DNA of 64,000 bases. Origin: an uncultured Ruminococcus sp. (GTDB lineage Bacteria; Bacillota; Clostridia; Oscillospirales; Ruminococcaceae). Under the pieces are notes generated by a model, which was not told the DNA's origin, made no database searches, and was given only the letters and a program-made list of their open reading frames with translations. The stretch covers positions 6,017 through 70,016 of the forward strand of contig CADALT010000002.1 in assembly GCA_902788785.1 (NCBI GenBank), written 5' to 3'. The translations under genes and the position numbers were made by a program. This document shows, in pieces, positions 25,144 to 33,794 of the stretch (within the stretch, counting starts at the first letter, position 1; each line of letters starts with the position of its first letter).

Positions 25144-26487
25144 TCAGTATTCTGCGAGAGTCTGCTTTACTCTCGCTATGGCATCATCACTGACAGCATA
25201 GGGCTTTTTTCCTTTGCACCATATCGCCAGCATAGCCTTTATATCCTCATCGCTCAGGTAGTCCTCAACTTCAACAGCTTCGATCTCCCCGGGATAAAAG
25301 CTGTAGCTCTTATCCCCCACAATAAGCTCTTTCAGCGAGGCACATTCCATGAACATTGTATATCCGCAGTCATCGGTAGTGATAAATTTTACATTCTCGG
25401 GCAGACGTACTTTTTCAAGCTTATCACAGCCGACGATATTTACACTCGCATTTATCACCTCAACACTGTCGGGTATGTAAAGCTCACGCAGGCTTCTGCA
25501 ATCCATAAACACGTTGTTTTCTATCTTTTTGACCGTATCGGGTATCGTCACCGTTTCAAGCGCAGAGCAGTACGAAAAGGTATACTCGCCTATCTCTGTC
25601 ACGCCATGGGGTATATCTATGCATTTCAGAGAAGTGCATTCACTGAATATTTCTTTAAATCTGTCTTTCAGCGTTTTCGGGAGAATTACCTCCTCCAGAT
25701 TTTCACACAGAAAGAAAGCTCTGTCTCCTATTACCTCAACGCTCTCGGGACATACGACTTTCGCTATGTTTTTGTCCTGATAAAAAGCTTCCTCATCTAT
25801 CACAGTGACACCATCGGGTATCACAACTTCTTTAGGACACTGATCTATCTCGTAGCCTTTTTTGCACACCACGAGTTTTCCGTCATATACCTCGGCACAT
25901 TTTTTCAGGAACCATGTGTTCGCAGTATCTAATACCTCCACATCAACACAGCCAAGCCCTTTGATGAACTCCTCAAAGCTGTCCGCCAGTAATGTAGTGC
26001 GGTAGTTTGCCTCCTGTTCGATGTATACGACTTTCGGCTCGCCGTTTCTGCCGCATTCGCTGTAATCAAGGAACACTGCATCGTGTCCTCGGGTCGCTGA
26101 ATGGCAGATGACCACACCCGTATCGGGGTAGCCCCATTCCTTTATCATGAACCTGCTGCCGAATTTTCCGCTCAGCGCATATGGGTCAGTAAGGGACATA
26201 CCGAGTATATGGCTTATATATACCGTATTAAAGTCTTTTGTAACGAAACAGTGGTTCTTGGGTTTGCCGCCGTTTCGGTTTTTCATGAGGTATATGTAGG
26301 AGTCGGGCAGCTTGTATCCAAGCTCTGCCTGTGTAAAGCGAATAAGCTCGTTCGTCAGAGGCTCGCATTTATCAGAGCCCTCGTCCCAGAAATTTTCAAG
26401 ATCTATGCTTTCAAACATATCGGCGTGTTTTTCCTGTATAACTTTGTTCAGTAATGAGCCGAGCTTTTGTCTGTACTTGTCAAACAT
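25144..26487 (-). CDS. SMI1/KNR4 (SUKH)-like domain fused to BspA-type leucine-rich repeats
   Basis: A 447-residue protein. Residues about 35-170 look like a SUKH/SMI1-KNR4 domain, with ELGYKLPDSYIYLMKNRNGG, GVVICHSATRGHDAVFLDY and an SFEEFIKGL end. Residues about 195-400 hold BspA-like LRR_5 repeats (IPDGVTVIDEEAFYQDKNI, CPESVEVIGDRAFFLCENL, IPHGVTEIGEYTFSYCSAL). SUKH domains are best known from immunity to contact toxins, and BspA LRRs mediate protein binding; the fusion is unusual. There is no signal peptide, so it stays in the cytoplasm. It follows speB by 11 bases in the polyamine unit. Confidence 0.8.
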   Translation of the reverse strand: MFDKYRQKLGSLLNKVIQEKHADMFESIDLENFWDEGSDKCEPLTNELIRFTQAELGYKLPDSYIYLMKNRNGGKPKNHCFVTKDFNTVYISHILGMSLTDPYALSGKFGSRFMIKEWGYPDTGVVICHSATRGHDAVFLDYSECGRNGEPKVVYIEQEANYRTTLLADSFEEFIKGLGCVDVEVLDTANTWFLKKCAEVYDGKLVVCKKGYEIDQCPKEVVIPDGVTVIDEEAFYQDKNIAKVVCPESVEVIGDRAFFLCENLEEVILPKTLKDRFKEIFSECTSLKCIDIPHGVTEIGEYTFSYCSALETVTIPDTVKKIENNVFMDCRSLRELYIPDSVEVINASVNIVGCDKLEKVRLPENVKFITTDDCGYTMFMECASLKELIVGDKSYSFYPGEIEAVEVEDYLSDEDIKAMLAIWCKGKKPYAVSDDAIARVKQTLAEY

Positions 26488-26498
26488 ACTGAGCCGCC

Positions 26499-27350
26499 TT
26501 ACTTGTAAAATCTCAGCAGTATCTCTCTCAGAAGTTTGCAGGCAAGGGCAGTGCTTCTGCCGCTGGGGTCGTAGGCAGGTGACAGCTCGTTCACATCAAA
26601 GCCCACAATGTTCAGCTTCGATACCTGCTCAATCGCCCATAACAGCGCCGTGAAGCGTACTCCGCCTGCCTCGGGCGTGCCCGTTCCGGGGAAATCAGAT
26701 GGGTCGAGCACATCTAAGTCCAGCGTGAAATAAACAGGCGCATCGCCTATCTCCTTCACCGCATTTTTCAGTCCGCCGAAGTTGAAGCGCTGCATATGGG
26801 TGTGCGCCTTTGCAAACTCAAATTCATCTCTGTCGCCGCTGCGTATGCCGAACTGATAGATCTTGCCGTCGCCCACGATGTCGTGGCAGCGGTGCAGCAC
26901 ACAGGCGTGGGAAAGCTTTACTCCCAGATAATCGTCACGCAGATCTGCATGGGCATCAAAGTGGACGATGTGCAGGTCGCTGAACCTTTCAGCCGCAGCC
27001 CTCACCGCACCCAGCGTCACCAGATGTTCGCCGCCTATCATGCAGGGTATCTTGCCATCGTCCATGATGACCCCTGTGCGGTACTGTATATCCGCCAGCG
27101 CTCTTTCGGGCGAACCGAAAGGCAGCTCCAGATCGCCGCTGTCGAATACCTTTATATCCAGCATATCCTTGTCCTGATAAGCCGAAAAAGTCTCAATGCC
27201 GAAACTCTCGCTGCGCATAGCCTGGCTTGCGAATCTCGTACCGGGGCGGAAAGATGTGGTGCTGTCAAAGGGCGCACCGAACAAAACTATCTTCGCCTCA
27301 TCGTACTCGCAGTCGCAGGCTATAAAGGTCTGTATATTTTTTTCTAACAT
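26499..27350 (-). CDS. speB: Agmatinase (ureohydrolase family)
   Basis: A 283-residue arginase/agmatinase-fold enzyme. The Mn-binding motifs are GGEHLVTLGAV, HFDAHADLRDDY and FTLDLDVLDPSDFPGTGTPE. Agmatinase converts agmatine to putrescine and urea, and the gene sits in the same unit as the arginine-decarboxylase-type gene and spermidine synthase, which supports agmatine over arginine as substrate. The length matches SpeB of Firmicutes. AAAAGGAG lies upstream of the start. Confidence 0.95.
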   Translation of the reverse strand: MLEKNIQTFIACDCEYDEAKIVLFGAPFDSTTSFRPGTRFASQAMRSESFGIETFSAYQDKDMLDIKVFDSGDLELPFGSPERALADIQYRTGVIMDDGKIPCMIGGEHLVTLGAVRAAAERFSDLHIVHFDAHADLRDDYLGVKLSHACVLHRCHDIVGDGKIYQFGIRSGDRDEFEFAKAHTHMQRFNFGGLKNAVKEIGDAPVYFTLDLDVLDPSDFPGTGTPEAGGVRFTALLWAIEQVSKLNIVGFDVNELSPAYDPSGRSTALACKLLREILLRFYK

Positions 27351-27411
27351 GATAAAACTCCTTTTTGATCGTCAATGTTATCGGGGCTCCAATGTCATGG
27401 AACGATATAGG

Positions 27412-28011
27412 TCAGCCCCAGCCATAATAATAGTAAACAAATAAAAAGCTGTCTTCATTCACTGCCAGCCAGTCGGTGTACAAACCACAAAAATTCCCTT
27501 GGGCGTTCCCTAAACGGAAGTGCCTGCCGCCGCTGAAGCGTTCAAGCATTGCCTTAGCTTCATCGGGTATCTTAGACTCAATATAGCTCTTGTCCCAATT
27601 CTTGCAGCAGGTGAAGACATTTTCCTCAAACTCCTGCGGACTCATTTCTTCGTCCAATGCCCATACCTCGGGAGAGCCCACATAGCCCTCGTACAGATAT
27701 CTTGCCTTCTCAAAGCTTTCCAGCCGTTCCTGTACTGTCATATTCTTCCAGCCGTCGTGAGGGGACCAGTCCTCCGCCACCGAGATGAACATTATCATCA
27801 TCTGAACTATCGCTTCATCAAAATGCTTTTCGACAAAGCCCTTCTCAAAGTCCACCGCAATAAAGTTCAAATGGTGGTTTGAGTCAGGGTCAATAGGGGC
27901 ATTTATGTATTTGTACCCCACATCTATCCAATCATTGTTCGATGCAAGATATGCGAAACTGTCGTAGCTGCCCAGTATCTCGCCCATTCGGCGCTTCTGC
28001 TCATCGGTCAT
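27412..28011 (-). CDS. Hypothetical protein translationally coupled to speE
   Basis: A 199-residue cytosolic protein, not recognised. ATG at 28011 overlaps the TGA of speE in the arrangement ATGA, so translation is coupled. It begins MTDEQKRRMGEILGSYDSFA, has a Trp-rich middle (SVAEDWSPHDGWKNMTVQE) and an aromatic end (LFVYYYYGWG). The frame is open further upstream inside speE, but the coupled ATG is the natural start. Its position between speE and speB suggests a polyamine-linked role only by association. Confidence 0.75.
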   Translation of the reverse strand: MTDEQKRRMGEILGSYDSFAYLASNNDWIDVGYKYINAPIDPDSNHHLNFIAVDFEKGFVEKHFDEAIVQMMIMFISVAEDWSPHDGWKNMTVQERLESFEKARYLYEGYVGSPEVWALDEEMSPQEFEENVFTCCKNWDKSYIESKIPDEAKAMLERFSGGRHFRLGNAQGNFCGLYTDWLAVNEDSFLFVYYYYGWG

Positions 28012-28856
28012 GAATTCTCCAGTACCTCCAGCACATCGTTCGGCAGGGCAAAACAGCCCTTGTGCAGCTCGGTGTTGTAGTATCTCATCTTCAGCCCGAA
28101 CTCTTTCCACCTGTCAGCTTTCAGGTCGTATACTGGGTGAAGATTTTTCGAGGCGAACCCGAAAAGCCAGTGTCCCGAGGGGTAGGTGGGTATATGCGCC
28201 TGATATACCATCGTCACAGGGAAGCTTGCGCCTATGCGCTTGTGGGTGCGTGTCACCATGTCCACATAGCTGTCATAATAGGTGCTCTCGTGCTGGTTTA
28301 TCAGTATTCCGTCATCTTTCAGCGCCTTGAAGCAGTTGCCGTAAAACTCCTTGGTGAAAAGTCCCTCACCGGGTCCGAAGGGGTCTGTGGAGTCAACGAT
28401 TATCAGGTCGTATTCGCCCGTTTTCCTGCGGACGTATTTCAGCCCGTCCTCGAAGAACAGGTGTACTCTCTCATCATCGAATTTGCAGGCTGTCTGCGGC
28501 AGAAATTCCTTGCATACCTTGACCACCTGCTCGTCTATCTCCACCATGTCGATGTTCTCGATGGTGGGGTACCTTGTCAGCTCCCTGACAGTTCCGCCGT
28601 CACCTGCACCGATGACCAGTACGTTCTTTATGTCGGGGTTCACCGCCATTGGTACAGCCGTCACCATCTCGTGATAGATGTACTCATCTTTCTCCGTCAG
28701 CATGATGAAGCCGTCAAGTACCAGCACCCTGCCGAATTCGTAGGTGTCGAAAACGTCTATCTGCTGATAATAGCTTTTTCCCGAATACAGCTGCTTTTTC
28801 ACCTTGATGGTGAAATTAACATCATCCGTATGCTTTTCTGTAAACCAAAGGTCCAT
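28008..28856 (-). CDS. speE: Spermidine synthase (aminopropyltransferase)
   Basis: A 282-residue SpeE homologue. It has the start MDLWFTEKHTDDVNFTIKV, YYQQIDVFDTYEFGRVLVLDG, the SAM-type glycine loop VLVIGAGDGGTVREL, and the catalytic/substrate region LIIVDSTDPFGPGEGLF. It transfers aminopropyl from decarboxylated AdoMet to putrescine, giving spermidine and methylthioadenosine. SpeD in the same unit supplies the donor and SpeB the acceptor. The length is normal. Confidence 0.97.
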   Translation of the reverse strand: MDLWFTEKHTDDVNFTIKVKKQLYSGKSYYQQIDVFDTYEFGRVLVLDGFIMLTEKDEYIYHEMVTAVPMAVNPDIKNVLVIGAGDGGTVRELTRYPTIENIDMVEIDEQVVKVCKEFLPQTACKFDDERVHLFFEDGLKYVRRKTGEYDLIIVDSTDPFGPGEGLFTKEFYGNCFKALKDDGILINQHESTYYDSYVDMVTRTHKRIGASFPVTMVYQAHIPTYPSGHWLFGFASKNLHPVYDLKADRWKEFGLKMRYYNTELHKGCFALPNDVLEVLENS

Positions 28857-28887
28857 TTATCTCACTCCGTTCATGTTAACTGTCCGT

Positions 28888-29331
28888 TTATTTACTCTGT
28901 AGATCTTTAATGAAATGCTTTTGCATTTTGTCGTTTTTGTAGCCGAGTGTCTCGTAGAACTTGTGTGCGCCTGTGCGTTTCTCGCCCGAATCAAGGCGTA
29001 CTGAGTGTATGCCCTTGTCAAGCGCCCATTCTTCGGCAGCTGCGATGATCGCACGCCCGACACCTTTGCGCCTGAACCGTGAGCTTACCGCAACACCGAG
29101 ATAATTCATCATATCTTCCATATACAGTGTCCTGAATATCTCCGCATGGACGTACCCCACACAATCGCCGTCTGTCTCGGCGATAAAAACCTCTTCTCGC
29201 TCGTGGTCAAGACCTGCCAGACGCTCCCGTACAAAGGCTTCATCGCACGCATATCCCGGATCTTCACAGCTTATGCGGCATATCGACGCCGCATCATCCG
29301 GTGCCGCCGTCCTTATCATTATCTCACTCAT
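28888..29331 (-). CDS. GNAT family N-acetyltransferase
   Basis: A 147-residue acetyltransferase. The acetyl-CoA pyrophosphate loop is VAVSSRFRRKGVGRAIIAAA near residues 80-98, followed by a C-terminal beta strand and ETLGYKNDKMQ. The RimI-like fold acts on amines or protein N-termini; in this polyamine unit, polyamine N-acetylation is a reasonable guess but unproven. It lies 31 bases before speE. Confidence 0.88.
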   Translation of the reverse strand: MSEIMIRTAAPDDAASICRISCEDPGYACDEAFVRERLAGLDHEREEVFIAETDGDCVGYVHAEIFRTLYMEDMMNYLGVAVSSRFRRKGVGRAIIAAAEEWALDKGIHSVRLDSGEKRTGAHKFYETLGYKNDKMQKHFIKDLQSK

Positions 29332-29367
29332 ACTGTATCTCCTGCTATCTGTCCCGAAAATTGTACA

Positions 29368-29925
29368 TCAATCTCCCAACAGTATCATCGTTACTTTCAC
29401 ATCATATCCGCTGCGGCTCTCTTTGAAAGCCACATAATGCTCGCTTTTCCGAGGTTTGCCCTCATCAGTTATCTCGATCTTGTATATCAGATCGTTCTCG
29501 TCAAACTTGTCCTTGCTTCTACCGCCTTTGTATTGTACCATTTCCAGCGCATTCGCATAGTCTGCGTCATCGCTCTCAACGATACGGTATCCTGCATCTG
29601 CATAAGCCTTCTCCATGAAGTCTTCGGGAGCGCTTACTCCCTCCAGCCACAGTAAGTACCAGCCGTTTTCACCGTCACCCGGGGCGGAGATACGCTTGAA
29701 CATTTCAAGCGTGTCCTCATCGGGTATATCCATTTTGAAGTGTTCTTCAAGATAGGCTACTCTCTGTGCATCGAAATCTTTCCATTCTGTTCTGCCCAGC
29801 TGACTGAACCCATATGCCCCGTAGATCATCAGTGCAAAGAACAGCACCGCAAAAATCATCAGCACTCTGATGATCTTTGAGCTTTTCTTCTTGGGTGACT
29901 GCTGTTCGCTTATTTCATTTACCAT
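29368..29925 (-). CDS. Single-pass membrane protein with outside domain, 185 residues
   Basis: A cytosolic tail rich in Lys/Ser (1-18) is followed by a membrane segment near 20-42 (IIRVLMIFAVLFFALMIYGAY) and an outside domain of about 140 residues. The outside region includes VSAPEDFMEKAYAD, which resembles IEDPEKFMEESFDG in the neighbouring 176-residue gene, so the two are probably distant paralogues. Function unknown; both lie between speA and speE. Confidence 0.72.
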   Translation of the reverse strand: MVNEISEQQSPKKKSSKIIRVLMIFAVLFFALMIYGAYGFSQLGRTEWKDFDAQRVAYLEEHFKMDIPDEDTLEMFKRISAPGDGENGWYLLWLEGVSAPEDFMEKAYADAGYRIVESDDADYANALEMVQYKGGRSKDKFDENDLIYKIEITDEGKPRKSEHYVAFKESRSGYDVKVTMILLGD

Positions 29926-29950
29926 GCTATCATCCTTTCGTTTGTAAAGG

Positions 29951-30481
29951 TCATATCTTGCTGCCCACAGCTTTCAGCTTGTAGGTATCGCCGCTTTTGT
30001 AGAACGCAAAGCGGTATTTATCAAAGTGCTTTATATCCTCGCCGTCCACATTTATATAGTATTCGCAGTCGTAGACCTTGTCTGCCGCAGAGGGGTCGCC
30101 GCCGTCATCATAGGCAAGCACCGAATACTGTAAATCATTTGAGTTTAGCTCAGTTTCCTTGTAAGTCCCGTCAAAGCTTTCTTCCATGAACTTTTCGGGG
30201 TCTTCTATATCCTCTATCCAGATCTGGAATGAGAAATCTCCGCCTGCATGGCTGACAGTGAGCTTTCTTGCCGTCATCTGATTTGAAAGGGTGATACCCA
30301 TATCGCTCTTGACGACCTCGGTCTCACGCTTGCCGAAGACCGTGTATTCACGTACTGCCTGACTCATCGTCCACCGCATTATGAACACGGGCACACATAT
30401 CATCAGCGTGAAGAATATAACTACCGCTATAACTATCCCTTTGCCCGAGATAAGGCGGTTCTTGCTTGGCATCTGTTCCAT
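29951..30481 (-). CDS. Single-pass membrane protein with outside domain, 176 residues
   Basis: ATG at 30481 is chosen because AAGGAGAG precedes it; the frame is open 16 codons further. A membrane segment lies near 14-34 (IVIAVVIFFTLMICVPVFIM), then an outside domain that is mostly beta-type and acidic. It shares the anchor-plus-domain plan with the 185-residue neighbour. Function unknown. Confidence 0.72.
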   Translation of the reverse strand: MEQMPSKNRLISGKGIVIAVVIFFTLMICVPVFIMRWTMSQAVREYTVFGKRETEVVKSDMGITLSNQMTARKLTVSHAGGDFSFQIWIEDIEDPEKFMEESFDGTYKETELNSNDLQYSVLAYDDGGDPSAADKVYDCEYYINVDGEDIKHFDKYRFAFYKSGDTYKLKAVGSKI

Positions 30482-30506
30482 TTTTACTCTCCTTGATGTA
30501 TTTATT

Positions 30507-31022
30507 TTATACGGATGCGCCGTTGCCATCGTCCGTATTATCGGCAGCTTCCTTACCCTGCGCTTTGTTTATTTTCTTCTTTTTATTGTAGAGTATTATG
30601 TAGATGAGCGAGGCTATAATTAGCAGCGCAGGAATAATACACTCCGCCAAATATATATTATACAGCGTTAATCCCTCAATATGATTCAGCTTTCCGCCAC
30701 GGTCGGAATTTATACCAAATACCGTACTGTATATTGCACCTATAAAATAGAATATCTGTATCAGCCAACTAAAATAGTAAAATAATACAGAGCGCTTTTT
30801 TATAAGATATACCAGCGATGCTATAACGAGCGGTATGGGTATAACCAAAAATAATGTATATAAATGATACACCATCAATCCATCAAATCCTCTGGCTTTG
30901 GTGAAATGATCTAAACCAAATACCATACTGTATATCGCACCGATAAAATATGCTATCTGTATCAGCCAGCTCAAATAGTATAAAAATCCGTATGAAGTCT
31001 TTTTTGTTGTCTTATTTTTCAT
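30507..31022 (-). CDS. Four-pass membrane protein with internal duplication
   Basis: A 171-residue membrane protein made of two similar halves. YYLSWLIQIAYFIGAIYSMV (about 15-34) is repeated as YYFSWLIQIFYFIGAIYSTV (about 83-102), and each is followed by a second segment ending in IASLVYLIKK or IASLIYIILY. It is more AT-rich than its neighbours. The tail is charged (ADNTDDGNG). It is not recognised as any named transporter; a pair-duplication origin is clear from the repeats. Confidence 0.75.
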   Translation of the reverse strand: MKNKTTKKTSYGFLYYLSWLIQIAYFIGAIYSMVFGLDHFTKARGFDGLMVYHLYTLFLVIPIPLVIASLVYLIKKRSVLFYYFSWLIQIFYFIGAIYSTVFGINSDRGGKLNHIEGLTLYNIYLAECIIPALLIIASLIYIILYNKKKKINKAQGKEAADNTDDGNGASV

Positions 31023-31063
31023 TCTATGCTCCTTTCTGCTTACAGTCCAAAAAAACGGTCTTT

Positions 31064-32512
31064 TTACTCTACTACATTTATATAGTTTATCTCTAAGTCT
31101 TCCGTACCTGTCAGCAGGCAGCCCTTCTCCTTGCAGTAGTCGATGTAGCTTATTATCTCTTTGGTTATTCGCTCACCGGGGGCAAGTATGGGTATACCGG
31201 GAGGGTAGCACATGACGAACTCGCCGCAGATGTGCCCTGCGCTCTCCTTTATCCATACGGGGTGCTTGTCGCTGTAGAAAGCTTTCTGCGGAGTCATCTC
31301 CACATGGGGGTCGATGTATTCGTGGTCGAACAGTCCCGTGGGGTCCTTGGAGTAAAGGCGCTTTATCTCGCTGAGGGAGGATATGAAACGCTCTATCTCC
31401 AGTTCTCTGTCACCTGCGGAAACTATCGCCAGTATATTTCCGATGTCGCCGAATTCTATCTGTATATCGTAGTCATCACGGAGTATGTCATAGACCTCAA
31501 CACCCGCAAGCCCTATATCACGGGTGTGTACGCTCAGCTTGGTGGAATCGAAGGCGTAAAAATCGCTGCCGTTTTCCAGTTCCTTGCCGAATGCGTAATA
31601 TCCGCCTATCTTGTTGATCTCCTCACGGGCATAGTCCGAATAGGAGACTGACTTTGCAAAAAGCTCCTTGCCGTTGAGTGCCAGATTTTTCCTTGCCAGA
31701 TCAAGGGAGACCATCAGAAGATAGGAGCCGCTGGTGGTCTGGGTCAGGTTGATTATCTGTCTGACATAGCCCTCCGACACCGTATCTCTGCACAAAAGCA
31801 GAGAGGACTGGGTAAGGCTGCCGCCTGTTTTGTGTATGGATACCGCCGCCATATCAGCCCCTGCCTCCATTGCAGAGCAAGGCAGACCCTCACCGAAATA
31901 AAGATGAGTGCCGTGGGCTTCGTCCGCCAGCACCAGCATACCGTGTTCGTGGGCAAGCTTGGTTATGGCACGTATATCCGAGCATATGCCGTAATAGGTG
32001 GGGTTGTTGACCAGCACCGCCTTGGCATCGGGGTTTTCCTTGATGGCACGCTCGACAGCTTCCACCGACATACCCAGCGGAATGCCCAGCTGTTTGTTAG
32101 TCCCCGGGTCAACGTAAACGGGCACAGCACCGCATACGACCAGCGCATTTATGGCGCTGCGGTGGACATTTCTCGGCATGATTATCTTCTCGCCTGCTTT
32201 ACAGGCTGTGAAGACCATGGTCTGTACCGCCGAGGTAGTTCCGCCCACCATGAAGAATGCGTGGTCAGCCCCGAAAGCATCGGCAGCCAGCTGTTCGGAC
32301 TCCTTTATCACCGAAACAGGGTGGCACAGGTTATCGAGGTTTTTCATGGAGTTCACATCGCAGCTCATGCACTGCTCTCCGAGAAAAGCCTTCAGCTCTT
32401 TATTCATCCTGCCGCCCTTGTGCCCGGGCACGTCAAGGCGGACGATACGGTTTTTCATGTGTTTTTTCAGCGCTTCGTACAGCGGCGCTCTTTGTTGTGA
32501 TCCATAATTCAT
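31064..32512 (-). CDS. speA: Orn/Lys/Arg decarboxylase family protein (probable arginine decarboxylase)
   Basis: A 482-residue PLP fold-I decarboxylase. PLP Lys lies in AAVSIHKTGGSLTQSS, the aspartate in VLADEAHGTHLYF, and the substrate loop in FFMVGGTTSAVQTM. It is the short Firmicute form without the wing domain. Co-location with agmatinase points to arginine as substrate, giving agmatine; lysine or ornithine remain possible from sequence alone. A hairpin lies between this gene and upstream speD. The ribosome site is weak (TTGAGC), which may reduce its expression relative to speD. Confidence 0.92.
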   Translation of the reverse strand: MNYGSQQRAPLYEALKKHMKNRIVRLDVPGHKGGRMNKELKAFLGEQCMSCDVNSMKNLDNLCHPVSVIKESEQLAADAFGADHAFFMVGGTTSAVQTMVFTACKAGEKIIMPRNVHRSAINALVVCGAVPVYVDPGTNKQLGIPLGMSVEAVERAIKENPDAKAVLVNNPTYYGICSDIRAITKLAHEHGMLVLADEAHGTHLYFGEGLPCSAMEAGADMAAVSIHKTGGSLTQSSLLLCRDTVSEGYVRQIINLTQTTSGSYLLMVSLDLARKNLALNGKELFAKSVSYSDYAREEINKIGGYYAFGKELENGSDFYAFDSTKLSVHTRDIGLAGVEVYDILRDDYDIQIEFGDIGNILAIVSAGDRELEIERFISSLSEIKRLYSKDPTGLFDHEYIDPHVEMTPQKAFYSDKHPVWIKESAGHICGEFVMCYPPGIPILAPGERITKEIISYIDYCKEKGCLLTGTEDLEINYINVVE

Positions 32513-32653
32513 GATTCATGCTCAATAATTACTGACACGGCGAAAAATAAGCCTGCGTCAATAGTTATGAGGTCTATCCCTCCTTTGATGATCGTGTAAT
32601 AGAGGTTTGTGGGAATTTTATCGTACAGTTAAAAATTCCGCCTTTATGCTTAT

Positions 32654-32690
32654 CAAGCTCCTTTTCCTCTGTTTGTGGGAAAGGAGCTTG
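32654..32690. other. Hairpin between speD and speA
   Basis: CAAGCTCCTTT and AAAGGAGCTTG form an 11-base-pair stem around 15 bases, directly after the speD stop. Neither side has a long T run, so it may weaken read-through or protect the speD mRNA end rather than fully terminate. Confidence 0.55.
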
Positions 32691-32704
32691 TTCATATCTA
32701 TAAA

Positions 32705-33508
32705 TTAGTAAATGTTCATTCCGCTGTATATCTCTATCATCTCACGGCGCAGACTGTCTGTTATGTCAAGACGCTGTTTGGGGTCAAGCTCGTAAACGTC
32801 TTTCTTGAACAGATAGTTTTGCAGGTCTATCTCCTTTATCAGGAGCTTAGTGTGAAAAATATTGGACTGATATACATTCACATCTATGGCATCGTACTTG
32901 GTCAGTGTCGCCTTGTCGATGTAGTCCTGTATAGATGTTATATCGTGGTCGATGAAATATTTTCTGCCCAGCACATCACGGGTGAAGCCCCTTACCCTGT
33001 AGTCGATGGTGATGATATCCGAGTCAAAGCTGGCTATCAGGTAATTCAGGGCATTCAGCGGCGAGATAGTACCGCAGGTAGAAACATCTATATCCACACG
33101 GAAAGTTGAAATGGAATTGTCGGGATGGTACTCGGGGAAGGTATGCACCGTTACATGGCTCTTATCAAGATGAGCGTGTATCATCTCGGGAGCATCGGGC
33201 AGCATACCCAGATTGCATGAGGGGTCGATGGAGTCCTTATCCAGTTCCTTCTCAGCGATGAGCACATTTACGGATGCGCCCTGCGGCTCATAATCCTGCT
33301 TGGAGATATTGAGTACCCTTGCACCTATCATTTCGGTGACATCGCAGAGTATCTTGGTAAGACGCTCGGAATTATATTGTTCATCAATATATTCGATATA
33401 ATCCTTCTGCTCCTTTTGTCCTTTGGCATAACAGACATCGTAGATATTGAAGCTGAGGGTCTTAGTCAGGTTGTTGAAGCCGTAAAGGGTGATCTTTTTG
33501 TTTTCCAA
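32705..33508 (-). CDS. speD: S-adenosylmethionine decarboxylase proenzyme (class 1A)
   Basis: A 267-residue pyruvoyl enzyme. The self-cleavage Ser lies in [14 protein letters not shown], where the chain splits to make the pyruvoyl group. It makes decarboxylated AdoMet for SpeE. Length and motifs fit the E. coli-type class rather than the small archaeal type. I chose TTG at 33508 because AAAGGA lies upstream and the protein then starts [15 protein letters not shown], the usual family start. The open frame continues 42 codons upstream to 33634, which may be untranslated leader. Confidence 0.93.
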   Translation of the reverse strand: MENKKITLYGFNNLTKTLSFNIYDVCYAKGQKEQKDYIEYIDEQYNSERLTKILCDVTEMIGARVLNISKQDYEPQGASVNVLIAEKELDKDSIDPSCNLGMLPDAPEMIHAHLDKSHVTVHTFPEYHPDNSISTFRVDIDVSTCGTISPLNALNYLIASFDSDIITIDYRVRGFTRDVLGRKYFIDHDITSIQDYIDKATLTKYDAIDVNVYQSNIFHTKLLIKEIDLQNYLFKKDVYELDPKQRLDITDSLRREMIEIYSGMNIY

Positions 33509-33614
33509 TTCCCATACATCCTTTCGGGGTGATCTATTGTCAAAAAGCACAGATTCAATAGGCTGTATATGTGCAGTTTGCTGTGCATTTTCAGTACACA
33601 CATTTACAGAATAC

Positions 33615-33620
33615 ATTATA
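33615..33620 (-). promoter_or_regulatory. Probable -10 box of the polyamine unit
   Basis: On the minus strand TATAAT at 33620-33615 lies about 105 bases before speD. No good -35 box is visible at 17 bases (TATACT-like only). Confidence 0.45.
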
Positions 33621-33690
33621 GCACAAAACTTCAAAAAAGTATATAGTTTTTGAAAAAATTTGCAATTTTTTCAGAGGGCTGTCACCCTAC

Positions 33691-33719
33691 TTGAAAAACA
33701 TAAGAAAATGTTGTATAAT
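33691..33719 (+). promoter_or_regulatory. Promoter of the ABC-F gene
   Basis: TTGAAA (33691-33696), 17 bases, TATAAT (33714-33719), about 75 bases before the ABC-F start. Confidence 0.8.
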
Positions 33720-33794
33720 ATGTTTTGATATGTTTGTAAGACGAAGGGCAGACTGACTTGGTTTGCCATATTCCGGGAGATGAGGAAGAATTAT

